Of a stretch of DNA of 7,093 nt, positions 1 through 6,158 are shown one piece after another (positions within the stretch are counted from its first letter, which is position 1; each line of letters opens with the position of its first letter). Source of the stretch: CAYNFP01 sp964492595 (lineage in GTDB: Bacteria; Bacillota_I; Bacilli_A; RF39; UBA660); assembly GCA_964492595.1 (NCBI GenBank), contig CAZBKY010000038.1, positions 1 to 7,093 of the forward strand. The letters are read 5' to 3'. A model generated the notes under the pieces. That model saw nothing but the letters and a program-made list of their open reading frames with translations. It was not told the origin of the DNA and did no database searches. Both the position numbers and the translations under genes were made by a program.

Positions 1-766
1 TAAATGCTGCGTTTTTTTCTAAACCATCTTTAACAGAATCAATGCCTAAAAGTAAAATAGTAAATGGCTCAGTTAATTTTTTGACATTTGAAGAATTTAT
101 ATCGTTTTCAACTTTAGCTTTTTCCATTTTCCTACTGTAGTTAAGTACCTCTATAGACTTAGTCCCAATATCTGAATATTCTTCCAACCCTTCAAATAAA
201 TCTTTATAGTTACCGTTTATAAAAATTAAATCAACGTCCCCATTATATAGAGCATTTATTAAATCAACAACACTATTAAATTTTTCTATTTTATTTTTAG
301 CATCTAAAGAATTCTTTTCTATAAGTTCCATAGGAAGAATATATAATTCAATATCTTCCTCATTTTTTATAATACCTATCTTCGTATCTTTTATATTTTT
401 AATATCTGCGTAATCATTATTAAAAGATATTAAAGCAGTAGAATAAGTAATATAATTTTTATTTAAATTATCTAATTTTCCGTAAACATTATAAATTAAG
501 TACCCCGCACTTCCAAAGCATACTGTGAATATAATTGAGAATATGCTAACAGTTAAAAAACCTTTTATATTTCTTTTTCTATAATATCTGTTTAAAAGAT
601 AAGCAAGAATCGATCCTATATATATTATAATTATTAAGGCTAAAATCATATAAAATGTTTCTAATTTTTTAAATAATATTAAAGAATATAGCATCATTCC
701 ACTTGTTAAAACCAGTAGAGTTATTAAGACTATCTCAATTATCTTTATTATGATTTTATTTTTCAT
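1..766 (-). CDS. LytR-CpsA-Psr (LCP) family cell-wall polymer ligase, N-terminal part (runs off left edge)
   Basis: The frame is open for 255 codons from an ATG at 766 to the window edge, with no stop. Three hydrophobic segments are visible at about residues 5-32, 39-58 and 71-94, followed by a soluble region of about 130 residues. The hallmark opening of the LCP catalytic domain, FTILLLGIDS, is at 235-244. The window ends about ten residues later, before the catalytic arginines and aspartates, so activity cannot be judged. LCP proteins sit in the membrane with the catalytic domain outside and transfer undecaprenyl-linked polymers such as teichoic acid or capsule to peptidoglycan; many are annotated as transcriptional regulators, which is misleading. 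The three-helix form with an extra domain of roughly 130 residues before the LCP fold is, from memory, common in clostridia and relatives. GAGG at 771-774 lies only 4 bases from the ATG, slightly short. It is divergent from the phosphoesterase gene. Confidence 0.85.
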   Translation of the reverse strand, partial: MKNKIIIKIIEIVLITLLVLTSGMMLYSLILFKKLETFYMILALIIIIYIGSILAYLLNRYYRKRNIKGFLTVSIFSIIFTVCFGSAGYLIYNVYGKLDNLNKNYITYSTALISFNNDYADIKNIKDTKIGIIKNEEDIELYILPMELIEKNSLDAKNKIEKFNSVVDLINALYNGDVDLIFINGNYKDLFEGLEEYSDIGTKSIEVLNYSRKMEKAKVENDINSSNVKKLTEPFTILLLGIDSVKDGLEKNAAF

Positions 767-786
767 ATATCCTCATTTTCTTTATA

Positions 787-815
787 ATTATATAATAAAC
801 TTGATGCTTTAACAA
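787..815 (-). promoter_or_regulatory. Promoter of the LCP gene
   Basis: On the minus strand the -35 box TTGTTA (810-815) is separated by exactly 17 bases from a perfect -10 box TATAAT (787-792). Transcription would start near 780, giving a leader of about 14 bases that contains the GAGG site before the ATG at 766. The fit to the sigma-A consensus is seen directly; use in vivo is inferred. Confidence 0.6.
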
Positions 816-822
816 CAAACTA

Positions 823-850
823 TTGAAAAATTCTTATCAAATGATATACT
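823..850 (+). promoter_or_regulatory. Promoter of the metallophosphoesterase gene
   Basis: The -35 box TTGAAA (823-828) and the -10 box TATACT (845-850) are spaced by 16 bases, each one mismatch from consensus. The start would be near 857. Only 7 bases separate this -35 box from the -35 box of the opposite promoter, so the two polymerase sites are back to back. Confidence 0.55.
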
Positions 851-877
851 ATTTACATATTTGTTATGTTAAAGAAA

Positions 878-881
878 GAGG
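878..881 (+). promoter_or_regulatory. Ribosome-binding site that sets the phosphoesterase start
   Basis: GAGG lies 8 bases before the ATG at 890. The in-frame ATG at 866 has no purine-rich site upstream and would be only about 9 bases from the predicted transcript start, so 890 is the better start. Confidence 0.7.
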
Positions 882-889
882 CGGGTTTT

Positions 890-1783
890 ATGAAAATAAA
901 TGATTTAGGCTTTTATGCGAACATAGATGTTGAAAATAATATTTTGATTATATCAGATTTACATCTTACAAAAGATAGTGAGTCTAAAAATGTTAGTAAT
1001 CTTATATGTTATTTGATAAAGTTTAACAAAAAATTTGATTTTATATGTATAAATGGAGATTTAATAAACGATACTTCTCACTTGGATAATGCAGATTTAA
1101 TATTTTTTTTAAATATATTGAATTCTTTTATAAATTCGGGTGTAAAATTAATTATTATAAAAGGTAATCATGACACTATGTATTTAGAGAACAGAAAATG
1201 GAAATATGACAACAAGGATAAATTAAAAGAAATTATATTGAATTATACAAATTCAATATTTCTAGATAATGAAATATTTATCCATAATAAACATCAATTG
1301 GCCTTTTATGGATTAACAAACTCTTTTGAATTTTATGAAAAAGTAAATGAAGATGCGAATTTATATTATGAAGAGTTATCAAAATTAATAGAAAAGGATT
1401 CGACAGCATCAGATGGATATATAAGAATATTGTTAAGTCATGCTTGTAGAGCTTTGGTGGATTTTCACGAATTTTTTGCCTATTTTGATTTTATGATTTC
1501 AGGCCATTATCATAATGGTCTTATACCAAATTTCTTATATGACATGCCAAGTAGCAGAGGAATAATTGGCCCTCAGAATAATATTTTTCCAAAATATTCT
1601 AAAGGGGTATTTACATGTGATAATGGTTACTTGATTTTAAATGGGGCAATTAATCCGTTTAATGAGATACAACCCTTAAATAATTTATATGGTGGCTTTG
1701 CAACAACTTTAAGTCTTAATGCAAAAAAAATGAAATATTTTTTTAATTTAAAAAGCATTGACTTAAATAAAGCTTTATACTAA
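890..1783 (+). CDS. Calcineurin-like metallophosphoesterase (substrate unknown)
   Basis: This 297-residue protein carries the full metal-binding signature of the calcineurin-like phosphoesterase superfamily, in order: D-x-H in ISDLHL (D23, H25), GD in NGDLIND (D57), GNHD (92-95, with N93 and H94), H184 in LLSHA, and GHYH (H206 and H208). Such enzymes use two metal ions, often Mn or Fe, to hydrolyse phosphomonoesters, phosphodiesters or nucleotides. The family is too diverse to name the substrate. No signal peptide or clear membrane helix is seen, so it is probably cytoplasmic. The last 80 residues or so follow the GHxH motif and contain no recognised domain. The start at 890 is chosen over 866 because of the ribosome-binding site. 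No terminator of its own is visible: transcripts would run into the metK riboswitch, and the metK promoter overlaps the end of this gene. Confidence 0.88.
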   Translation: MKINDLGFYANIDVENNILIISDLHLTKDSESKNVSNLICYLIKFNKKFDFICINGDLINDTSHLDNADLIFFLNILNSFINSGVKLIIIKGNHDTMYLENRKWKYDNKDKLKEIILNYTNSIFLDNEIFIHNKHQLAFYGLTNSFEFYEKVNEDANLYYEELSKLIEKDSTASDGYIRILLSHACRALVDFHEFFAYFDFMISGHYHNGLIPNFLYDMPSSRGIIGPQNNIFPKYSKGVFTCDNGYLILNGAINPFNEIQPLNNLYGGFATTLSLNAKKMKYFFNLKSIDLNKALY

Positions 1784-1786
1784 AAT
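1758..1786 (+). promoter_or_regulatory. Promoter for the riboswitch-metK transcript, overlapping the upstream stop codon
   Basis: TTGACT (1758-1763) and TAAAAT (1781-1786) are spaced by 17 bases, each one mismatch from the sigma-A consensus. The -10 box begins on the TAA stop codon of the phosphoesterase gene (1781-1783). The predicted start near 1793 leaves about 16 bases before the P1 helix of the riboswitch, a sensible arrangement. Confidence 0.6.
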
Positions 1787-1808
1787 TGTATTAGTAAATA
1801 AATTTTAC

Positions 1809-1905
1809 CTTATTAAGAGTGGCGGAGGGAATAGGCCCTGTGAAACCCAGCAACCTACTAAAAATGGTGTGGTGCTAAATCCTGCGGATAAATCCGAAAG
1901 ATGAG
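1809..1905 (+). promoter_or_regulatory. SAM-I (S-box) riboswitch aptamer
   Basis: The conserved S-box core is easy to read: AAGAG then GGCGGAGGGA (1821-1830), GGCCC, TGAAACCCAGCAACC, GGTGCTAAATCC and a P4 hairpin. P1 pairs 1809-1814 with 1900-1905 (six pairs, two of them G-U). P3 includes ACTA with TGGT around an A-rich loop, and P4 is CGGA (1885-1888) with TCCG (1893-1896). S-box RNAs bind S-adenosylmethionine and switch off downstream methionine or SAM genes by stabilising P1. The gene that follows is metK, the SAM producer, so this is direct product feedback. The terminator 20 bases downstream fits an off-switch acting on transcription. Confidence 0.96.
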
Positions 1906-1925
1906 AAATATCATGAATATTATCA

Positions 1926-1954
1926 ATACTTAGGATTTTTCCTAGGTATTTTTT
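1926..1954 (+). terminator. Intrinsic terminator of the SAM riboswitch expression platform
   Basis: ATACTTAGGA (1926-1935) pairs with TCCTAGGTAT (1940-1949) around a TTTT loop, with one G-U pair, and is followed by a run of T through 1954. It lies between the aptamer and the metK ribosome-binding site. It should form when SAM is bound and stop transcription before metK. Confidence 0.9.
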
Positions 1955-1976
1955 AAGGAAAATGAAGGAGGATATT

Positions 1977-3143
1977 ATGAAAAAATTATTTACATCAGAA
2001 TCGGTTACAAATGGGCATCCCGATAAAATATGTGACCAAATTTCAGATGCAGTCTTAGATGCTCACTTAAAACAAGACCCATATTCCAGGGTGGCATGTG
2101 AAACTGCAATATCTCATAAAGGAGTTCTTGTTATGGGAGAAATTACCAGTAAAGCGATAGTTGATATAGAAAAAGTTGTCAGAGACACGATAATAAAAAT
2201 TGGTTATGATAACGATGAGTTAGAGTTTAATGGGAAAAATTGCAGAATTACTGTTGAAATGAACAAACAGTCAGAAGATATAGCTTTAGGAGTTGATAAT
2301 TCTCTTGAAACTAAAAATGGTAGTGAAGAGGAAAGAGGCGCTGGAGATCAGGGGATGATGTTTGGATATGCTACTGATGAAACAGAAGAACTTATGCCAG
2401 CCCCAATTATTGTTGCACATAAACTCGCAAAAAAACTAAATGAAGTAAGAATTAATGGAACTTTGCCATTTTTGAGACCGGATGGAAAAACTCAGGTAAC
2501 ATTTGAATATATCGATGATATTCCTAAAAGAATAGATACAATCGTTATATCTACTCAGCATAGTCCTGATGTTTCTTTAGAAGAATTAAAAGAAAAAATT
2601 AAAAAGAATGTTATTGATGAAGTGATTGATAAATCTTATATAGATATAAACACAAAAATATTCATTAACCCAACAGGCAGATTTGTAATTGGAGGTCCGG
2701 CCGGAGATTCAGGACTTACTGGAAGAAAAATTATAGTTGATACATATGGAGGAGCCTGCGGTCATGGCGGAGGTGCATTTAGTGGAAAAGATTACACTAA
2801 AGTAGATAGAAGTGCATCCTATTATGCTAGATATGTAGCTAAAAACATAGTTGCTTCAGGAATGGCTAAAAAATGTGAAATTGAAGTGGCCTATGCCATT
2901 GGAGTCGCTAACCCTGTAAGTCTTTATATTAATACTTATAATACAAATACTATTAATGAAGATGAAATATTGAATGTTATCAAAAAAGTATTTGATTTTA
3001 GACCCTCAAAAATAGTTAAAGAATTGAATTTAGATACTCCAATATATTTAAAAACTGCAGCTTTTGGACATTTTGGATGGAATGAATATCCATGGGAAAA
3101 GGTAGATAAAATAAATGAAATAAAAAAATCAATCTCTAAATGA
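1977..3143 (+). CDS. metK: S-adenosylmethionine synthetase (methionine adenosyltransferase)
   Basis: MetK makes SAM from methionine and ATP, releasing phosphate and pyrophosphate. It is a cytoplasmic enzyme that supplies the methyl donor for most methylations. The 388-residue length is close to the usual 380-400. Signature motifs are present: SESVTNGHPDK (7-17, with H14 and D16 of the ATP site), GAGDQG (121-126), the glycine-rich GGGAFSGKD loop (264-272) and GHFGW near the C-terminus. Position 12 is Asn where Glu is common, but this position varies in the family. An in-frame ATG at 1962 would place the start before AGGAGG (1966-1971). The ATG at 1977, 5 bases after that site, gives the standard MKKLFTSES beginning and is preferred. 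Expression is controlled by the SAM-I riboswitch upstream. The gene is convergent with the glycosylase gene. Confidence 0.98.
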   Translation: MKKLFTSESVTNGHPDKICDQISDAVLDAHLKQDPYSRVACETAISHKGVLVMGEITSKAIVDIEKVVRDTIIKIGYDNDELEFNGKNCRITVEMNKQSEDIALGVDNSLETKNGSEEERGAGDQGMMFGYATDETEELMPAPIIVAHKLAKKLNEVRINGTLPFLRPDGKTQVTFEYIDDIPKRIDTIVISTQHSPDVSLEELKEKIKKNVIDEVIDKSYIDINTKIFINPTGRFVIGGPAGDSGLTGRKIIVDTYGGACGHGGGAFSGKDYTKVDRSASYYARYVAKNIVASGMAKKCEIEVAYAIGVANPVSLYINTYNTNTINEDEILNVIKKVFDFRPSKIVKELNLDTPIYLKTAAFGHFGWNEYPWEKVDKINEIKKSISK

Positions 3144-3153
3144 TTGGTTTTTT
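3122..3153. terminator. Convergent, probably bidirectional intrinsic terminator of metK and the glycosylase operon
   Basis: CAATC (3130-3134) pairs with GATTG (3142-3146) across a 7-base loop. The stem extends through a T-G pair and an A tract (3123-3128) facing a T tract (3148-3153). Each strand therefore reads hairpin plus T-run. The metK stop codon (3141-3143) lies inside the hairpin, and the glycosylase gene ends at 3164, so one element serves both. Confidence 0.75.
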
Positions 3154-3163
3154 CATATCTTTG

Positions 3164-4021
3164 TTATAAAATTGTCTCTAAAGTTTCTGAAGATCTTTTT
3201 GAAGAATCCTTTTTGTTTCTTTCATAATGGAATATATATTGAATAGCTAGTCCCGAGTATAGGCCATATTTAGTGAATGTAATTTTTTTAATTTCTTTTT
3301 CATCTTTGTTATTATAATATTTTTTTACCCAAGTGTCTATTGGAAATACATCGAGTCTCCCATATGAAAACATTAAAATACAGGAAGCTACTTTCATACC
3401 AATACCTTTTATTTCCATGAGTCTTTTCATTGCTTTTTCTGTACTGAATTTATTTATTTTAGTTAGAAAATATTCATCTTTTTTTAACTTATCTAAAATA
3501 TTAACTAAATATTTAGCTCTAAATCCTACACCTAATTTTCTAAAGTCATCTTCTTTTAAATCAATTATATTTTTAAGCTCTGGAAATAAAAAATATTCTT
3601 TATCATTAAATTTTACTTTTTTACCATAATGAGAAGATATTTTTTCTATAGAACGCGAAATATTTTTTACAGAATTATTTTGGCTTATTATATAACTTAT
3701 CATAATCTCTAATTTAGGCTGATTTAATATTTTATACCCTTTACATAAAGATACTATTTCTTTTATTTCTTCATCTCTAAAAATTAAGTACTTATTTATT
3801 TCTTCATAAGGTCTTTTTAAATCAAGAAAGTTTATAACTACCTCTTTCAAATTATCAAGTTTATTGGATTTTACGTTTAAATATTTTTTTGTTTCCTTTA
3901 TATTCACTACTCTATCTTCTAAAATAACAGTGAAACTATGATTTTCCTCTTCAATTACCCTGAAACATTGACCGCTTAATAAAGTATCTCTTAAATTGAT
4001 ATCATTTTTTAATATTTTCAT
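3164..4021 (-). CDS. ogg: 8-oxoguanine DNA glycosylase/AP lyase, OGG1 type
   Basis: This 285-residue protein removes oxidised guanine (8-oxoG) from DNA in base excision repair. It has the OGG1 layout rather than that of MutM. An N-terminal beta domain with GQCFR (17-21) matches the GQxFRW motif. ISQNNS (112-117) corresponds to the asparagine-rich helix that contacts the base opposite. GFRAKY (166-171) follows. The helix-hairpin-helix GPD motif is IKGIGMKVASC (204-214), with K210 as expected catalytic lysine and D229 in FPIDTW as the conserved aspartate. GLYSGLAIQYIFHYE matches the OGG1 C-terminal helix. A TTG start at 4027 is possible, but AGGGG at 4029-4033 sits 7 bases from the ATG at 4021. 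That ATG forms an ATGA overlap with the stop of the LtaS-like gene, so translation is probably coupled. The tryptophan usual after QxFR is Val here. Confidence 0.92.
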   Translation of the reverse strand: MKILKNDINLRDTLLSGQCFRVIEEENHSFTVILEDRVVNIKETKKYLNVKSNKLDNLKEVVINFLDLKRPYEEINKYLIFRDEEIKEIVSLCKGYKILNQPKLEIMISYIISQNNSVKNISRSIEKISSHYGKKVKFNDKEYFLFPELKNIIDLKEDDFRKLGVGFRAKYLVNILDKLKKDEYFLTKINKFSTEKAMKRLMEIKGIGMKVASCILMFSYGRLDVFPIDTWVKKYYNNKDEKEIKKITFTKYGLYSGLAIQYIFHYERNKKDSSKRSSETLETIL

Positions 4022-6030
4022 TTCCAATCCCCTAAATGACTGTAATAATCATTGGTCAAAATAAGAGAAGACATAGTAAATCTTTGATATACTTTGTTAT
4101 TAACTTCTTCAACGTATCTTTCGGAAATTTCTTCTTCCGAATTAAATCTTGTAAACACATCTTTTATAGAATTATAATTACCTTTATCGGTTATCCAGCT
4201 TCTGTCATTTAATATTACAAGCCCTTCTTCATCATTACCAAGCAAATCTCTTCCCATTAAAAGTCTTGAATCAAAATCTAAACCAAATAAATTATAAACA
4301 GTCGGTAAAATATCTATACTGCTTGCATATTTAGAAACAACAGTTGTTTCTAATTTAGAATTATACATTATAAGAGTGGTTCTATAGTTTTCGAACTTAT
4401 CAGTTCTATCAACTCCTAGAATACTACTCATTTCTTTTCTTTCATTTTTAAGACCATAAGGATAATGATCGGGAGAAATCACAATTAAAGTATCATCTAA
4501 TATACCTGCTTTTTCTAATTCACTTAGTAAATATTCCATTGCTTTATCAAATTCTATATTGCTTGCGATATATGCTCTAACAGCATCACTGTAAGGTAGG
4601 TTTTTAACTGCATCCCAATTTCTTCTTGCCATGTTATTTCCCATTTTGCTGTAATTCAAATGAGCACTAATTGTCATATAATAAGTTGCAAAATGCTGAG
4701 GATTTTTTATTTCTTCATTTATAATATCATCTATCATAGTTGAAACTTGCTCGGAGCCATTATCTATATTATAAATGTAATCATTCACAGTGACTTGCAT
4801 CATCTCACGGTCACTTTCAGGCCATATCTTACAATTCATTAATTTCTCTAAACCATTACCACATCCTTTATAATTAAATCCCATATTAGGGTGAGATAAA
4901 TGCCTATCATAATATCTATAATTATGATTGTGGTATGCATTAGTCTTATACCCGATTGCTTTAAACATATTCCCTATAGCAAAAGGCATAGATATCTTAC
5001 TAGATCTGTAGGCACTCCAAATTCCCTCTTTAGGTATTAAAGAAGTCATATTCATATATTCTCCATCAGATGTACTGACAGGGAAAAGTGGCTGATAAAA
5101 ATTTTTAAATACAAAGCCATTATTCGCAAGTTTATATAATGTAGGAGTTAAAGTTTCATTAATCGCTAAAGTATCAAACCCCTCAGCAGTTATAAAAATT
5201 AAATTTTTATCTTTAAACATACCTGTATATTCATTTTGCGTTGTTGGTTCAAGACTTTTAAAATATTCATGCATATTTTTAATTGTTGCATTTTTCTCGT
5301 TAGCAATTAAATTATCAAAATCTATATTTAATTTATTATATTTAACAATAATTTCCTCTATTTTTTCGCTTTTTCCAACCTCTATGTAAGGTTTTTCTTC
5401 AAAACCAAACAAAAACCTAGTAATGTCATATCTGCTCATTGTAAGAAGTCCCATTTTTTTAGTGGCTATCACTGGAGCATGAGTACCATAATGTAATCTA
5501 TTTAATGAATAAGCTCCCTTATTGTCAATCTTAATTGCAAGAAAAGTGACTCCATAAAGAAAAACAAGCACACATAACCAAATAATTACTGATTTAAAGC
5601 GAAGTCGTTTGAATCCATAAAATTTTTTATTAAAAATTACAAAAAATGTAAAAGGTATAAGCAATATAGTTATAATATACCATACTCCTAAAATCATTTT
5701 TAAAATATAATCAGTAAACTGTGCGACCTGTTTTGTTCCATTCATTATAGAAAATATAGAAAATACAGATTGATAGAAATTATAATAAACAATCTGTGCT
5801 CCAAATATAAATATTATTAAAAAGGTGAGAATTATAACAAATATTCTATTAAGCTTTTCATTATATAAATTGCATATTATATAAAAAAGTACTGCGATTG
5901 GAAGACTAAATAGTATCAAATATAAATAATCCCAATTAAATGAAGTATTAAATATGAATATTTTGTATACCGTTTCTAAATAAATAATAAGGAATAAAAA
6001 CCAATAAAAATTTTTTAATTTACTTCTCAT
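4018..6030 (-). CDS. LtaS-like membrane sulfatase-fold enzyme (lipoteichoic acid synthase / phosphoglycerol transferase family)
   Basis: The 670-residue protein has five hydrophobic segments at about 8-27, 35-54, 62-83, 109-133 and 147-165, then a large extracellular alkaline-phosphatase-fold domain, the usual LtaS architecture. Expected active-site features are visible: ITAEGF (E283, metal ligand), STSDGEY (T320, expected nucleophile threonine), WPESD (403-406), ISAHLN (H457) and SPDHY (D521, H522). LtaS enzymes take glycerol phosphate from phosphatidylglycerol to build lipoteichoic acid outside the membrane. Primases and other phosphoglycerol or phosphoethanolamine transferases share the fold, so the exact substrate is not settled. 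The ATG at 6030 is chosen because GGAG lies 8 bases upstream. An in-frame ATG at 6078 has no such site and is upstream of the promoter. It is the first gene of an operon with ogg. Confidence 0.88.
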   Translation of the reverse strand: MRSKLKNFYWFLFLIIYLETVYKIFIFNTSFNWDYLYLILFSLPIAVLFYIICNLYNEKLNRIFVIILTFLIIFIFGAQIVYYNFYQSVFSIFSIMNGTKQVAQFTDYILKMILGVWYIITILLIPFTFFVIFNKKFYGFKRLRFKSVIIWLCVLVFLYGVTFLAIKIDNKGAYSLNRLHYGTHAPVIATKKMGLLTMSRYDITRFLFGFEEKPYIEVGKSEKIEEIIVKYNKLNIDFDNLIANEKNATIKNMHEYFKSLEPTTQNEYTGMFKDKNLIFITAEGFDTLAINETLTPTLYKLANNGFVFKNFYQPLFPVSTSDGEYMNMTSLIPKEGIWSAYRSSKISMPFAIGNMFKAIGYKTNAYHNHNYRYYDRHLSHPNMGFNYKGCGNGLEKLMNCKIWPESDREMMQVTVNDYIYNIDNGSEQVSTMIDDIINEEIKNPQHFATYYMTISAHLNYSKMGNNMARRNWDAVKNLPYSDAVRAYIASNIEFDKAMEYLLSELEKAGILDDTLIVISPDHYPYGLKNERKEMSSILGVDRTDKFENYRTTLIMYNSKLETTVVSKYASSIDILPTVYNLFGLDFDSRLLMGRDLLGNDEEGLVILNDRSWITDKGNYNSIKDVFTRFNSEEEISERYVEEVNNKVYQRFTMSSLILTNDYYSHLGDWK
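4029..4033 (-). promoter_or_regulatory. Ribosome-binding site for ogg, inside the upstream gene
   Basis: On the minus strand AGGGG ends 7 bases before the ATG at 4021 and lies within the last codons of the sulfatase-like gene. It is much too close to the alternative TTG at 4027, which decides the start. Confidence 0.7.
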
Positions 6031-6038
6031 TTTGTACA

Positions 6039-6042
6039 CTCC
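6039..6042 (-). promoter_or_regulatory. Ribosome-binding site that sets the start of the LtaS-like gene
   Basis: GGAG on the minus strand is 8 bases from the ATG at 6030. The in-frame ATG at 6078 is preceded only by an A-rich run without a Shine-Dalgarno match. Confidence 0.65.
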
Positions 6043-6049
6043 ATTATAT

Positions 6050-6058
6050 ATTATATCA
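6050..6058 (-). promoter_or_regulatory. Extended -10 promoter of the LtaS-like gene/ogg operon
   Basis: TGATATAAT on the minus strand is a perfect extended -10 element (TGn followed by TATAAT at 6050-6055). A TTGAAA at 6070-6075 is 14 bases away, too close for a normal -35 box, so the extended -10 probably carries recognition. A second TATAAT lies at 6043-6048. Depending on which -10 is used, the start falls close to the GGAG site, giving a very short leader. Confidence 0.5.
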
Positions 6059-6110
6059 AAAAAATTCGGTTTCAACATTTATTTATCTTTTTTTATTACA
6101 TAAAATATAG

Positions 6111-6116
6111 TAGAAT
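6111..6116 (+). promoter_or_regulatory. Weak candidate -10 box for the yebC-like gene
   Basis: TAGAAT differs from consensus at one base and lies 42 bases before the start codon. The region 17 bases upstream is only a T-rich run with no clear -35 box. A TAAAAT at 6101-6106 is an equal alternative. Some promoter must exist here because the upstream gene is divergent, but its exact place is uncertain. Confidence 0.3.
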
Positions 6117-6158
6117 AAATTTACGAAAACCTCTAAATTAAAAAAAGGAAGTGAAAAT

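Noticed and set aside
866..889. Longer start for the phosphoesterase (ATG at 866)
   Set aside because: There is no ribosome-binding site before it and it is about 9 bases from the predicted transcript start; the ATG at 890 has GAGG at good spacing.
1962..1976. Five-residue extension of MetK (ATG at 1962)
   Set aside because: It would overlap the AGGAGG ribosome-binding site, and MetK proteins normally begin just before LFTSES.
3333..3629. A 98-codon plus-strand open frame
   Set aside because: It lies wholly inside the glycosylase gene on the opposite strand, has no convincing ribosome-binding site, and its low-complexity Ser/Phe/Leu-rich product looks like an antisense shadow.
6031..6078. 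Sixteen-residue N-terminal extension of the LtaS-like protein (ATG at 6078)
   Set aside because: The extension contains the extended -10 promoter and lacks a ribosome-binding site; the ATG at 6030 begins directly before the first membrane helix.
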